A stretch of 26,226 bases of DNA, taken from Verrucomicrobiota bacterium. GTDB lineage: Bacteria > Verrucomicrobiota > Verrucomicrobiia > Opitutales > Opitutaceae. Shown here one piece after another: positions 1 through 7,832 of this stretch. Location: NCBI GenBank assembly GCA_030916665.1, contig JAUPWC010000091.1, positions 1 through 26,226 of the forward strand. The letters run 5' to 3'. The notes below the pieces were generated by a model. It saw only the letters and a program-made list of their open reading frames with translations. It was not told where the DNA came from and did not search any database. How positions within the stretch are numbered: the first letter of the stretch is position 1; each line of letters begins with the position of its first letter. Position numbers and translations under genes: made by a program.

Positions 1-1731
1 CATCTGGATGGAGATCGAACCCTCGTCGAGCTGCGGAATGAACTCCGCGCCGAGCCTGGTGAACAGCCACGCCGAGCCGGCGAACAGCAGCAGCGCGGCG
101 CCCGCCACGAGCCAGCGGGCATGGAAGGCGGCGGCGAGCAGCGGCGTGTAAACCGCCTTGGCCGCGCGCACCAGCCAGCCGTCGCACTCGGCGAGGTGGC
201 CACGCAGGAACCACGAGCACAGGGCGGGCATGAGCGTCAGGGCCAGCGCCAGCGCCCCGCCCAAGGCGAGCATCACGGCGACGGCCATCGGGCGGAACAT
301 TTTCCCCTCGATGCCGGTGAGCGCCAGAATGGGGACATAGACGAGCGTGATGACGAGCACGCCGAAGAACATGGGCCGGGCCACCTCGCGCGAGGCGGCG
401 CGCACCTCGGCGAGGCGCTCGTCGCCGGTGAGTTCGCGGCCGAGGGCGCGCTGCCGCTCGGCCAGATGGCGGAGGATGTTTTCCACCATCACGATCGCGC
501 CGTCCACGATGAGGCCGAAGTCGATCGCGCCGAGGCTCATCAGGTTGGCGCTCAGGCGGGCCTGCGTCATGCCGGTGAGCATGCACAGGAACGACAGCGG
601 AATGGCGAGGGTCACGATCAGCGCGGCGCGCCAGTGGCCGAGCAGGGCGAACAGCACGGCGGCCACGAGGATGGCGCCCTCAAAAAGATTGGTCTCCACC
701 GTGCGGATGGTGGCGTGGACGAGATCGGAGCGGTCATAGACCACATCCAGCCCGACGCCGGCGGGCAGTTGCCCGGCGATCCGGTGCAACTGCGCCACGG
801 CGGCCTGGGCCACGAGGCGGCTGTTCGCGCCGGCCAGCATGATGGCGGCGCCGGCCACCGTTTCCTCGCCGTCCGCGGTGGCGGCGCCGGTGCGCACGGC
901 CGAGCCGACCGACACCTCGGCGAGGTCACGCACGAGCAGCGGTTGCGCGCCGCCGGCGAACTTCACCGGCAGGCCGGCGATTTCCTCCGCCGTGCGCGCG
1001 CGGGTGTCGGCGCGGACGACGACGGCCTCGCCGCCGAGCTCGAGCACGCCGCCGCCGGCGTTGAAGGTGCCGGCGCGGATGACCGCGGCGATCTGTTCGA
1101 AGCTGACCCCGGCCGCCGCGAGCTTCTCGGGGTCGGGCGCGACGACGATCTGTTTTTCGTAGCCGCCGATGGCGTTGACCTCGGCCAGCCCGGGCGTGGC
1201 CCGGAGCCGCGGACGCACCTGGAAGTCGTGGATCAGGCGGAGGTCCCGCAACTGTTCCGCAAGGCCGGCCGGCTTGCCCGGCGCGTCGGCGCCGTAGCGC
1301 AGCGTGTAGTAAACGATCTCGCCCAGCCCCGTGCTGATGGGGGCGAGCGCCGGGGTGGCCCCGACGGGCAGTTCGTTGCGCACGGCGGCCAGACGCTCGG
1401 TCACGAGCTGGCGCAGGCGGTAGAGGTCGGCGTCGTCGGAAAAAGTCAGCGTGATTTGCGACAGGCCGGACTTGGAGAGCGAACGCAGCTCGGCCAGGCC
1501 GGGCAGCCCGGCCAGCTCACGTTCGAGGGGCACGGTGACCAGCGCCTCGATCTCGTCGGGGGCGAGGGCGCCGACGGGCGTGTTGACCTGCACCTGCGGA
1601 CTCGTGATGTCGGGCACGGCGTCGATCGCCACGCGGAAAGCCGACCACACGCCCATCGCGGCGACGGCCACCGCGACCAGCACGACCAGGCCGCGGCGAC
1701 GCAGCGAGAAATCAATGATCCGCTCCAGCAT
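1..1731 (-). CDS. czcA: Heavy-metal RND efflux pump, CzcA type (partial, 3' end outside window)
   Basis: This is the inner-membrane, proton-driven pump of a tripartite CzcCBA-type exporter. The 577 visible residues are the N-terminal half; the family is usually about 1030-1050 residues, so the gene runs past the window edge. It begins MLERIIDFSLRRRG with TM1, followed by the porter-domain motif GLSQITLTFSDDADLYRLRQ. The TM4 motif DFGLIVDGAIVMVEN is the D-F-G-x3-D-G-A form linked to divalent cations (Zn/Co/Cd/Ni class), not the Cu/Ag CusA form. The visible end carries the family motif GAEFIPQLDEGSI. The ATG overlaps the TGA of the adaptor gene by one base (TGATG), which implies translational coupling. 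No frameshift is seen. The exact metal cannot be read from the sequence. Confidence 0.95.
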   Translation of the reverse strand, partial: MLERIIDFSLRRRGLVVLVAVAVAAMGVWSAFRVAIDAVPDITSPQVQVNTPVGALAPDEIEALVTVPLERELAGLPGLAELRSLSKSGLSQITLTFSDDADLYRLRQLVTERLAAVRNELPVGATPALAPISTGLGEIVYYTLRYGADAPGKPAGLAEQLRDLRLIHDFQVRPRLRATPGLAEVNAIGGYEKQIVVAPDPEKLAAAGVSFEQIAAVIRAGTFNAGGGVLELGGEAVVVRADTRARTAEEIAGLPVKFAGGAQPLLVRDLAEVSVGSAVRTGAATADGEETVAGAAIMLAGANSRLVAQAAVAQLHRIAGQLPAGVGLDVVYDRSDLVHATIRTVETNLFEGAILVAAVLFALLGHWRAALIVTLAIPLSFLCMLTGMTQARLSANLMSLGAIDFGLIVDGAIVMVENILRHLAERQRALGRELTGDERLAEVRAASREVARPMFFGVLVITLVYVPILALTGIEGKMFRPMAVAVMLALGGALALALTLMPALCSWFLRGHLAECDGWLVRAAKAVYTPLLAAAFHARWLVAGAALLLFAGSAWLFTRLGAEFIPQLDEGSISIQM

Positions 1732-2150
1732 CAGTGTCCGTCGGCGCAGCCGACGCCTCCGTTGATGGCCTGGAGCTCCGCGAGCCAGAGCACCCGCACG
1801 CCCTGCGTGGCGATGACGTCGCCTTCGTAGAGTCCAGCGGAGACGGTGAATCCGGCGAGGTTGTCACCCTGCGCGGTGACCGGCGTGCGCAGCAGCCACG
1901 GGCCGTTCGCGACATAGACGAAATCGCCCTTGGCGGTGCGCAGCAGGGCATCCGCCGGCAGGCGGCCGGTGAATTCCGCGGTGACGAGGCCGGCGAACCG
2001 GGCGGCGGCCGGCGAGAGCTGCACGCCGTGGCCGGCCTTGTAGGACGACGCAGCGACGGGCTTGGTGTCGGCGGGGTGCGCTTGGGAATCGGTGCAGCCG
2101 GTCGCGAGCAACAGGCCGCTGCCGAGGAGGGCGAGGAGCAGGAGCTTCAT
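1731..2150 (-). CDS. Short lipoprotein periplasmic adaptor, C-terminal domain of CzcB/CusB type only
   Basis: This 139-residue lipoprotein has a signal peptide ending in the lipobox LLATGC, so it should be anchored through Cys19. The mature part matches only the last, membrane-proximal domain of CzcB/CusB adaptors: P-x-x-ALLRTAKGDFVYVA, then LLRTPVTAQG, SAGLYEGDVIATQG and a terminal GCADGH that could bind metal. The family norm is about 350-420 residues with an alpha-hairpin, a lipoyl domain and a beta-barrel, and those parts are absent here. The ATG overlaps the TGA of the TolC gene (ATGA), and it has one of the few clear Shine-Dalgarno sequences in the window (GGAGG, 7 bases upstream). Its position between the channel and pump genes is exactly where an adaptor belongs. 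It could be a functional mini-adaptor or a remnant that relies on another adaptor. Confidence 0.8.
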   Translation of the reverse strand: MKLLLLALLGSGLLLATGCTDSQAHPADTKPVAASSYKAGHGVQLSPAAARFAGLVTAEFTGRLPADALLRTAKGDFVYVANGPWLLRTPVTAQGDNLAGFTVSAGLYEGDVIATQGVRVLWLAELQAINGGVGCADGH

Positions 2151-3388
2151 GGCGCGGCCTCCACGAGATTGAGTTTCAGGCCGGTGATCTGCTCTAGGCG
2201 GAGGGCGGCTTCGAGGGCTTCGCTCTCGGTGGCGAGCAGCGATTCGATGGCGTCGAGGTAGGCGTTTTGCAGCTCGACGTAGGTGGCGAGCGGCACGGCG
2301 CCGAGGCGGTAGTGGCGGTCGGCCAAGGCGGCGGCTTCGCGGAACTTGCTCTCGGAATCCGGCGCCCAGCGGGTGATCTCACCCTGCCGGGCCACGTAGG
2401 CGGCGGCGGTGGCGAGCACCTCGCGCTCCAGTTCGCGTTCGGCCAGCCGCACGGCGGTCTCCGCCTGACGTCGGCGGGCCTCGGCGAGCTCCGAGGTGGC
2501 CCGTGGGCGGTCGCCCAGCGGCAGGGGCAGGGAGAGGCCCACGCCGGCGACGGTTTCGCGCTCGCCAGCTTTTTCCTGCGACAGATAGGGACTCACCGTG
2601 AAGGCCGGGCGGCCTTCGCCGCGGGCGAGTTGCACGGCGTAGCCCTGTTGCTCGAGTTCCAGTTTCTTCGCCCGGAAGTCGAAGTGATTCTCCCGCGCGG
2701 CGGCGAGCAGCGTTTCCGTGGACGGAGCGGAGTTAAACTTGAGGGCGGTTGGCGTGATCGCGAGCGGTGTGTCGGCAGCTGTGCCGCGGAGCTGATTCAG
2801 CTCGGTCAGCGCCGTTTGCACGGCAAGAGCGGCATCGGTGGCGCGGCGTTGGAGGGCCAGCTCCTGCGCCTCGATGACGCGCGTTTCGAGCAGGGGCGTG
2901 AGGCCGCCGGGATCACGCGCGAGGAAAATCTCCTTGAGCGCGGCGTAGCGGTCGGCGACCTCCCGCGCGGCGGCGGCGCGGGCGGTGGCGGCATGCAGGC
3001 CGAAGGCGAGCGTGCGGGCGCGGGCGGTCAGCGCGGCCTCGAAGCGGGCGAGGCCCAGTTCGGCCAGCGCGATGTCATGGTTGGCGACGGCCTTGCGCAG
3101 GGCCAGCCGGCCGGGCCACTCGAAGGTTTGCGAGACGGACACGGCCCACGCGGTGCCTTCGGCGGCGAAACCGGCATCGCGCACGCGTTTGCGGCCGGCC
3201 TCAAGCGACAGCTCGGGCGGCGGACGGGAGCCGGCGAGAAGCGCACCGGCGCGGGCGGCGGCGATCTCGTCGCGGTAGAATTGCAGTTCGGGATTGCCGG
3301 CGACGATCTCGGCCACCAGCGCCTCGGGCGGGGTGGGGGCGCCGATCGCGGCGACGGCAAGGAAGAGGCTGAGCGTGGAAAGTTTCAT
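2147..3388 (-). CDS. czcC: TolC-family outer-membrane efflux channel (CzcC-like)
   Basis: This is the 413-residue outer-membrane channel subunit of the metal efflux operon. I chose the start MKLSTLSLFLAVAAIGAPTP because it gives a clean signal peptide. An upstream in-frame Met at 3472 would add 28 non-signal residues. The body is helix-rich and Ala/Glu/Arg-rich with the two repeats typical of TolC/OEP proteins. The Val-Ala-Glu-Ile-Val-Ala-Gly-Asn-Pro-Glu-Leu opening (residues ~22-32) is characteristic of CzcC-like members, and GVGLSLPLPLGDRPRA near residue 300 is the usual beta-strand entry of the second repeat. The TGA stop overlaps the adaptor start as ATGA. It is cotranscribed with the adaptor and pump. 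Confidence 0.9.
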   Translation of the reverse strand: MKLSTLSLFLAVAAIGAPTPPEALVAEIVAGNPELQFYRDEIAAARAGALLAGSRPPPELSLEAGRKRVRDAGFAAEGTAWAVSVSQTFEWPGRLALRKAVANHDIALAELGLARFEAALTARARTLAFGLHAATARAAAAREVADRYAALKEIFLARDPGGLTPLLETRVIEAQELALQRRATDAALAVQTALTELNQLRGTAADTPLAITPTALKFNSAPSTETLLAAARENHFDFRAKKLELEQQGYAVQLARGEGRPAFTVSPYLSQEKAGERETVAGVGLSLPLPLGDRPRATSELAEARRRQAETAVRLAERELEREVLATAAAYVARQGEITRWAPDSESKFREAAALADRHYRLGAVPLATYVELQNAYLDAIESLLATESEALEAALRLEQITGLKLNLVEAAP

Positions 3389-3498
3389 GATGGAACACAG
3401 GTTGAACGGATGAACGCGCGCGGGCTTAGGCCGCGGCGGCACGCAGGGCGTGCGAGCGCAGGACAGGACCACGACTCCGGCGGAGCCGGCAGCGTGGA

Positions 3499-3888
3499 TC
3501 AGACGTTCAACGCGGGCGCGCGCGCAGGCGGCGCGGCGCGGGTCACAAACTGCCAGCCCACCTTCAGTTCAAGGGGCGGTGCGTGGCGCTCCGGCGAAAG
3601 GGCCGGTTCGGCGAATGAGGCCGGGGGCGAAATCGAAGCGAGGCAGGCGATGCATTCGAGGAGCGCAGGCGTGGCGACCTTGAGGCCTTGCGCGGCCTCC
3701 TTGTAGAGCGCCTCCTCGACGGTCGGGCAGGCGTCGTCCTTGCAATCACCGGCGACGTCCGCGGATTGCTCCGTCGCGCAGCAGTCGTCCGCCTCGTAGA
3801 AACCAGCGGCCTCCAGCCGGCAATGGAGAGTCACCGGCAGCCAAGCGGCCACCAAGAACAAAACCAGCATGCGGGCGAAGCGGGACAT
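3499..3888 (-). CDS. Cys-rich secreted protein leading the metal-efflux operon
   Basis: This 129-residue protein has a basic N-terminus and a hydrophobic stretch (MLVLFLVAAWLPVTL, residues 7-21), so it is probably exported. It has seven Cys residues: C23 within the motif HCRLEAAG, the pair C36-C37, C49, C54, and C79/C82 spaced C-x2-C. Acidic residues surround the pair (EADDCC). From memory, small unnamed proteins with an HCxLE...CC...C..C pattern occur in front of CzcCBA-type operons in related bacteria. A role in periplasmic metal binding or sensing is inferred from the Cys content and position. The gap to the channel gene is 110 bases. It has no obvious Shine-Dalgarno sequence. It is not CusF-like in sequence. 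Confidence 0.75.
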   Translation of the reverse strand: MSRFARMLVLFLVAAWLPVTLHCRLEAAGFYEADDCCATEQSADVAGDCKDDACPTVEEALYKEAAQGLKVATPALLECIACLASISPPASFAEPALSPERHAPPLELKVGWQFVTRAAPPARAPALNV

Positions 3889-3977
3889 GCGCCGGAAGAT
3901 GTGCGGGCGATGGTGCGGGTCAAGACTCGCGCGATGGGTCGGGTTCGGAGCGGCTCGCCGGGACGAATCGCCCTACC

Positions 3978-6113
3978 TCAAAACCGCCAGGTCCAGGCGC
4001 CCTTGGCGGAGACGTCGCCGGAGGTGGGGCGGAAGCGGTCGTCGGTGGTATCGTAGCCCTGGTTGACGACGAAGTAGAGATCGTTGCCGGGCTGGACAGT
4101 CCACTTGATGCGGAAATTGGCGCCGAGCGATTTGGAAAGGTTGTCGTATTGGCCGAGCAGGCTGACCTGCAGGTCGGGATTGAAACTGAACGACGTGCGG
4201 AGCGAGCCGGTGCGGACCTGGAACTCGCCGGCCGGGAGCCGGATGTCGCGCAGTCCGGAGCTGAGGCCGAACTGCAGGCGGTTCGTCGGGCGCCAGCCGA
4301 TGCCCAGATTGTAGAAATCGGCGTGGCCGTTCAGATACTGGCCGGTGCGCCACCGCACGTAGGCGTCCACGGGCCGGGCGCGGGCGGTGCCGACCTCGAA
4401 CTGGAAATCGTCGTAACGGTGCCGTCCGGCGGGGACGATGATGCCGGGGCGGATCGCGAAGGGCGCGTCGTAGGTCTCGTAGTGCGCGCCGAGCCAGATG
4501 TTGGTGAAGTCGCCCTTCGGCGTCTCGGCGTAGAAGCCGGTCCAGACGTTGCCGTCGAGAAAATGGGCGTCGAGGTCGGTGGTGTGGTCCGTCTCGATGA
4601 ACGGCTGGGCCATGCTGAGGAAGTGGTCTTTGAAATAGACGTTGCCGAGGGCCTGCAGGTGCATGTTGCCCACGCCGGTGCGGGACACGAAACCGAGGGC
4701 GGGGTCGAATTTTTCGTCCACCGCGCTGAACCAGCCGGAGAGCATCAGCGGCTCATTGGGGTAGTTGATCGAGAGGGTGGTCGCGGTGCCGGTGCCGCCG
4801 GCGAGATCGGAGTCGGTGGCCTGCACGCCGAGGCGGGCGGTGAGGGTCTTGCCGCCGGGGAGGCGCGTGTTGGCGTAATTGAAATCGGCGCCGAGGAGCG
4901 TGTTGTCGCCGTTGCCACGCGGATCGCCGTGCGTGGCGATGAGGCCGACGCTGGACTCGGCGAACACCTGGTGGGCGATGCGGCCGACGAAGAGGTTTTT
5001 GCCGTCCACGCCCGCGTGTTCGTCGGTCTGCACGTCGAGCAGGCCGATGGTCCAGGGGCCGGCGCGGCCGGTGACCTTGGCGCCGCCGAGGATGTCCACC
5101 TTGGTGCCGTCGTCGGCCAGGCCGATGCGGCGCGAGAAGAAAGGCAGCGGGTCCTGGTTGATGCCGGCGAAGGTGAAGAGCGAGGCGTCGCGCGTGAAGA
5201 AGGAGCGCTTTTCAGGGAAGAAGAGCGGGAAGCGCCCGAGGTTGACCTGACGCTCGTCCACGTCGGCGTCGGCGAAGTCGGTGTTGAGCGTGAGCGTGGC
5301 GGCGAGCGAGGGCGTGGCCTGCCAGACGAAATCCAGACCGGGTTTGAACTCGGTCTCCTTCTCGCCGGCGCGCGGGTTGTGCCGGGCGGTGGCGCTGGCG
5401 AAGGGCTTGAACTCGAGGCCGCGGCCCTGGCGCAGGCCGGCGAAACCGCGCAGGTCGCCGGTGTCGGGCAGCGAGAACACGCCCTTGGCGCGGACGAGGT
5501 TGGCCCAGCGGACGGTCTCCTGCTTGCGGCGAATCTGGCGGGCGACGTCGAAGCCCCAGGTGCCGCCCGCGGGATTGAAGGCGATGGACTTGGCGGGGAT
5601 GGCGAACTCGCAGCTCCAGCCGCCGGCGTCGCGCGTGACCTTGCCGTGCCAGAGACCGTCCCACTGGTCGTTGGCCTGGTCCTTGTTCTGGACGAGGCCG
5701 TCGTGTTTGCCGCCGGCGGCGGTCAGGCCGAAGTAGTAGCCGTCGCTCTCGCGGTTGAAGGTGTCGAAGACGATCCGCACGAGATCGTCGGAGCCGTTGC
5801 TCTGGTCGCGCTGCATCGAGTAGGCGCGGATGCCGGCGAGGCCGGCCGAATCGTGGCAGCGGACGGCGACGAAGACGTGGTCGGCGTCGTAGGTCACCCA
5901 GAACTCGGTGCGCTCGCTGGGTTCGGTGTTTTCGCGGGGATAGACCTCGCGGAACGCGTCGGTGCGGGCGGCGGTCTGCCAGACCGGATCGTCGAGCACG
6001 CCGTCGATCACGGGCGGCGTGACCGTGGGGCGAATATCGAGGGCGGGGGCTGCCGGCAGGCTGGCGCCCAGCATAAGCAAGGCAGGGATGAGGTGACGGT
6101 GGCGTGGGGTCAT
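3978..6113 (-). CDS. DUF5916 outer-membrane protein with N-terminal CBM9-like domain
   Basis: This 711-residue protein has a signal peptide (MTPRHRHLIPALLMLGASLPA). A family-9 carbohydrate-binding-like domain follows at about 28-215, with PPVIDGVLDDPVWQTA at its start and FWVTYDADHVFVAVRCHD. The remainder is a DUF5916-type region rich in alternating beta-strands, including the characteristic FPLFFPEKRSFFTRD stretch. It ends in a terminal Phe (AWTWRF), as expected for a beta-barrel assembled by BAM. The substrate is unknown; members are often annotated as hydrolases or carbohydrate-binding proteins, but no catalytic residues are established. I set the start at 6113 rather than the longer in-frame Met at 6299, because the extra 62 residues would run through the 6231-6284 repeat and hide the signal peptide. 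It is about 90 bases from the metal-efflux operon on the same strand. Confidence 0.88.
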   Translation of the reverse strand: MTPRHRHLIPALLMLGASLPAAPALDIRPTVTPPVIDGVLDDPVWQTAARTDAFREVYPRENTEPSERTEFWVTYDADHVFVAVRCHDSAGLAGIRAYSMQRDQSNGSDDLVRIVFDTFNRESDGYYFGLTAAGGKHDGLVQNKDQANDQWDGLWHGKVTRDAGGWSCEFAIPAKSIAFNPAGGTWGFDVARQIRRKQETVRWANLVRAKGVFSLPDTGDLRGFAGLRQGRGLEFKPFASATARHNPRAGEKETEFKPGLDFVWQATPSLAATLTLNTDFADADVDERQVNLGRFPLFFPEKRSFFTRDASLFTFAGINQDPLPFFSRRIGLADDGTKVDILGGAKVTGRAGPWTIGLLDVQTDEHAGVDGKNLFVGRIAHQVFAESSVGLIATHGDPRGNGDNTLLGADFNYANTRLPGGKTLTARLGVQATDSDLAGGTGTATTLSINYPNEPLMLSGWFSAVDEKFDPALGFVSRTGVGNMHLQALGNVYFKDHFLSMAQPFIETDHTTDLDAHFLDGNVWTGFYAETPKGDFTNIWLGAHYETYDAPFAIRPGIIVPAGRHRYDDFQFEVGTARARPVDAYVRWRTGQYLNGHADFYNLGIGWRPTNRLQFGLSSGLRDIRLPAGEFQVRTGSLRTSFSFNPDLQVSLLGQYDNLSKSLGANFRIKWTVQPGNDLYFVVNQGYDTTDDRFRPTSGDVSAKGAWTWRF

Positions 6114-6230
6114 GCGGGCGCCGGCTGTGCTGGCGTCATGCGGGAAACCGCGCTGCGCGGCAAAGGTTACAGGTCGAACGGACGAAAAGGTGCGATGAGT
6201 TCCCTGATGGAGGGTGTTGTGATTGCATCC

Positions 6231-6284
6231 GTAGGGGGGCGTGGCTCGTCCACGCCCGCGGGCGCGCACAAGGCGCGCCCCTAC
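6231..6284. repeat. Double-hairpin REP-like palindromic element
   Basis: The 54-base element is bounded by inverted ends GTAGGGG (6231-6237) and CCCCTAC (6278-6284). Inside are two hairpins. The first is GGGCGTGG/CCACGCCC (6237-6244/6250-6257) with loop CTCGT. The second is GGGCGCGC/GCGCGCCC (6260-6267/6273-6280) with loop ACAAG. It lies between the pyruvate kinase end and the DUF5916 start, and its edge supplies the pyk stop codon. It may terminate transcription or be a dispersed non-autonomous element; copy number cannot be judged here. Confidence 0.85.
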
Positions 6285-7729
6285 AAGACGGTCCCGCAAC
6301 CCACCGTGCGCATCGGGGTGCGGTCCACGCGGTCGCCGGTCTCGGCGAGCCCGTCGGAGATGATCACGAGTTTGTCGCCGGTGTTCACGCGGCCGGCGTC
6401 ACGCAGCATGGCGATGGCGCGGGAGAGGGTTTTCTCGGGATCACCGAAGACACCAATAAAGTAGGGCTCGACCGAGCGCACGATGCGCAGCTGGCGCAGC
6501 GCGGTGACGTTGTCGGTGAGGGCGAGGATGGGTGCGCGGGCCGGGCGGTGCGCGGCGAGACCGGCGGCGGCAAGGCCGCGCCGGGTGAAGATCACGATGC
6601 GCGCCCCCGGAAACTCGTTGGCCATGACGACGGCGGCGCGCATGAACTTCATGCGTGGCTCGATGAACACCGCCGGCTCGGGAAAGTCGGCGGCCAACTC
6701 CTCCTCCACACGGCGGGCGATGGAGTCCATCACCCGGATGCATTCGAAAGGATATTTGCCCACGGTGGTCTCGCCGGAGAGCATCACGCAGTCGGCCTGC
6801 TCATAGACGGCGTTGGCGACGTCGGTGATCTCGGCGCGGGTCGGCACCGGCTGGGTGATCATGGATTCCAGCATGTGGGTGGCGACGATGACCGGGCGGC
6901 CGACGGAGAGGCAGGTGCGGACGGCGCGGTGCTGGATGATGGGCAGGTCCTGCAGCGGCACCTCGATGCCGAGGTCGCCGCGGGCCACCATGAGCACGTC
7001 GGTCGCGCGGATGATGTCGTCGAGGTTGGAAATGGCTTCCTGGTCCTCGATCTTGGCGACGATGCGGGCGGAGGATTTCTGCTCGCGGAGGAAACCGCGG
7101 AGCTGCGAGATGTCGGCGGCCTCGCGCACGAAGGAGAGGGCCACGAAGTCGATGCCCTCCTCGATGCCGACGAGCGTGTCGGCCCGGTCCTTCTCGGTGA
7201 AGGACGGGAGATTGACGCGCACGCCGGGCAGGTTGATGTGCCGGCGCGAGGTCAGCGTGCCGGCCGTGAGCACGCAGCAGCGGATGTGGGCGTCATTTTT
7301 GGCGCGAACCTCCAGCCGGATCAGGCCGTTGTCCACGAGCACGATGTCGCCGATTTTGATGTCGTTGACGAGGTTGCGGTAATTGACGTCCACCGAGCGG
7401 ATTTCCTCGCCGTTGTCGCGTTCCGAGCCGGGCTTCACGGTGAAGTCGAAGATTTCGCCGGGACGCAGTTCAATGGGGGTCGAGACATCGCCGGTGCGGA
7501 TTTCGGGGCCCTTGATGTCCATCATCACGCCGACCTCGCGGCCGACTTTCTTTGAGATGGCCCGGATGCGGCGGATGACCTCGCGGGTCCAGTCGTGCTT
7601 GGCGTGCGCCATGTTGAGGCGGATGACATCCACGCCCGCCTCGATGAGGCGGGTCAGCTGTTTCTCGCCTTCGGTCGCGGGGCCGAGGGTGGCGATGATC
7701 TTGGTGCGGCGGTAGGACGGGATCGACAT
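6281..7729 (-). CDS. pyk: Pyruvate kinase
   Basis: The enzyme converts phosphoenolpyruvate and ADP to pyruvate and ATP in the cytoplasm, the last step of glycolysis. The 482-residue length is normal for the bacterial enzyme. Visible signatures are RTKIIATLGPAT at the N-terminus, RLNMAHAKHD, MMDIKGPEIRTG, and the active-site stretch RIVAKIEDQEAISNLDDI with its catalytic Lys. The metal/phosphate loop VMVARGDLGIEVP and VMLSGETTVGKYP follow. The C-terminal domain (about 350-482) is complete, ending IISDGLAETG then GCGTVL. The TAG stop lies in the right edge of the 6231-6284 repeat. The gene appears to be transcribed alone, with a possible promoter just upstream and no clear ribosome-binding sequence. 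Confidence 0.97.
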   Translation of the reverse strand: MSIPSYRRTKIIATLGPATEGEKQLTRLIEAGVDVIRLNMAHAKHDWTREVIRRIRAISKKVGREVGVMMDIKGPEIRTGDVSTPIELRPGEIFDFTVKPGSERDNGEEIRSVDVNYRNLVNDIKIGDIVLVDNGLIRLEVRAKNDAHIRCCVLTAGTLTSRRHINLPGVRVNLPSFTEKDRADTLVGIEEGIDFVALSFVREAADISQLRGFLREQKSSARIVAKIEDQEAISNLDDIIRATDVLMVARGDLGIEVPLQDLPIIQHRAVRTCLSVGRPVIVATHMLESMITQPVPTRAEITDVANAVYEQADCVMLSGETTVGKYPFECIRVMDSIARRVEEELAADFPEPAVFIEPRMKFMRAAVVMANEFPGARIVIFTRRGLAAAGLAAHRPARAPILALTDNVTALRQLRIVRSVEPYFIGVFGDPEKTLSRAIAMLRDAGRVNTGDKLVIISDGLAETGDRVDRTPMRTVGCGTVL

Positions 7730-7779
7730 GGACGCGTCAGGGAAGCGGGAGGCGAAGCGGCGGGCAAAACAAAAGCCGG

Positions 7780-7789
7780 ATTATGTCAA
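7780..7789 (-). promoter_or_regulatory. Possible promoter element upstream of pyk
   Basis: On the minus strand this reads TTGACATAAT. It contains a perfect -35-like hexamer TTGACA (7784-7789) overlapping a -10-like CATAAT (7780-7785), about 50 bases ahead of the pyk start. No good partner hexamer sits 17 bases from either element, so the assignment is weak. Confidence 0.3.
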
Positions 7790-7832
7790 GGCACGGGCGG
7801 AACCGGGCAGAAAATGCGGAGTCGCGGCGGGT

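Noticed and set aside
121..1830. Long plus-strand open frame of 569 residues
   Set aside because: It is antisense to the CzcA pump, is rich in Gly/Ala/Arg/His/Gln with no domain, and reflects GC-rich third positions of the true gene.
3918..3923. TTGACC on the minus strand as a -35 box for the metal-efflux operon
   Set aside because: No convincing -10 element follows at 16-18 bases.
4149..6464. Long plus-strand open frame of 771 residues over the DUF5916 gene
   Set aside because: Low-complexity Gly/Ala/Val/Glu composition, no motifs, and it reads through a repeat and into pyk. The opposite strand encodes a recognisable protein.
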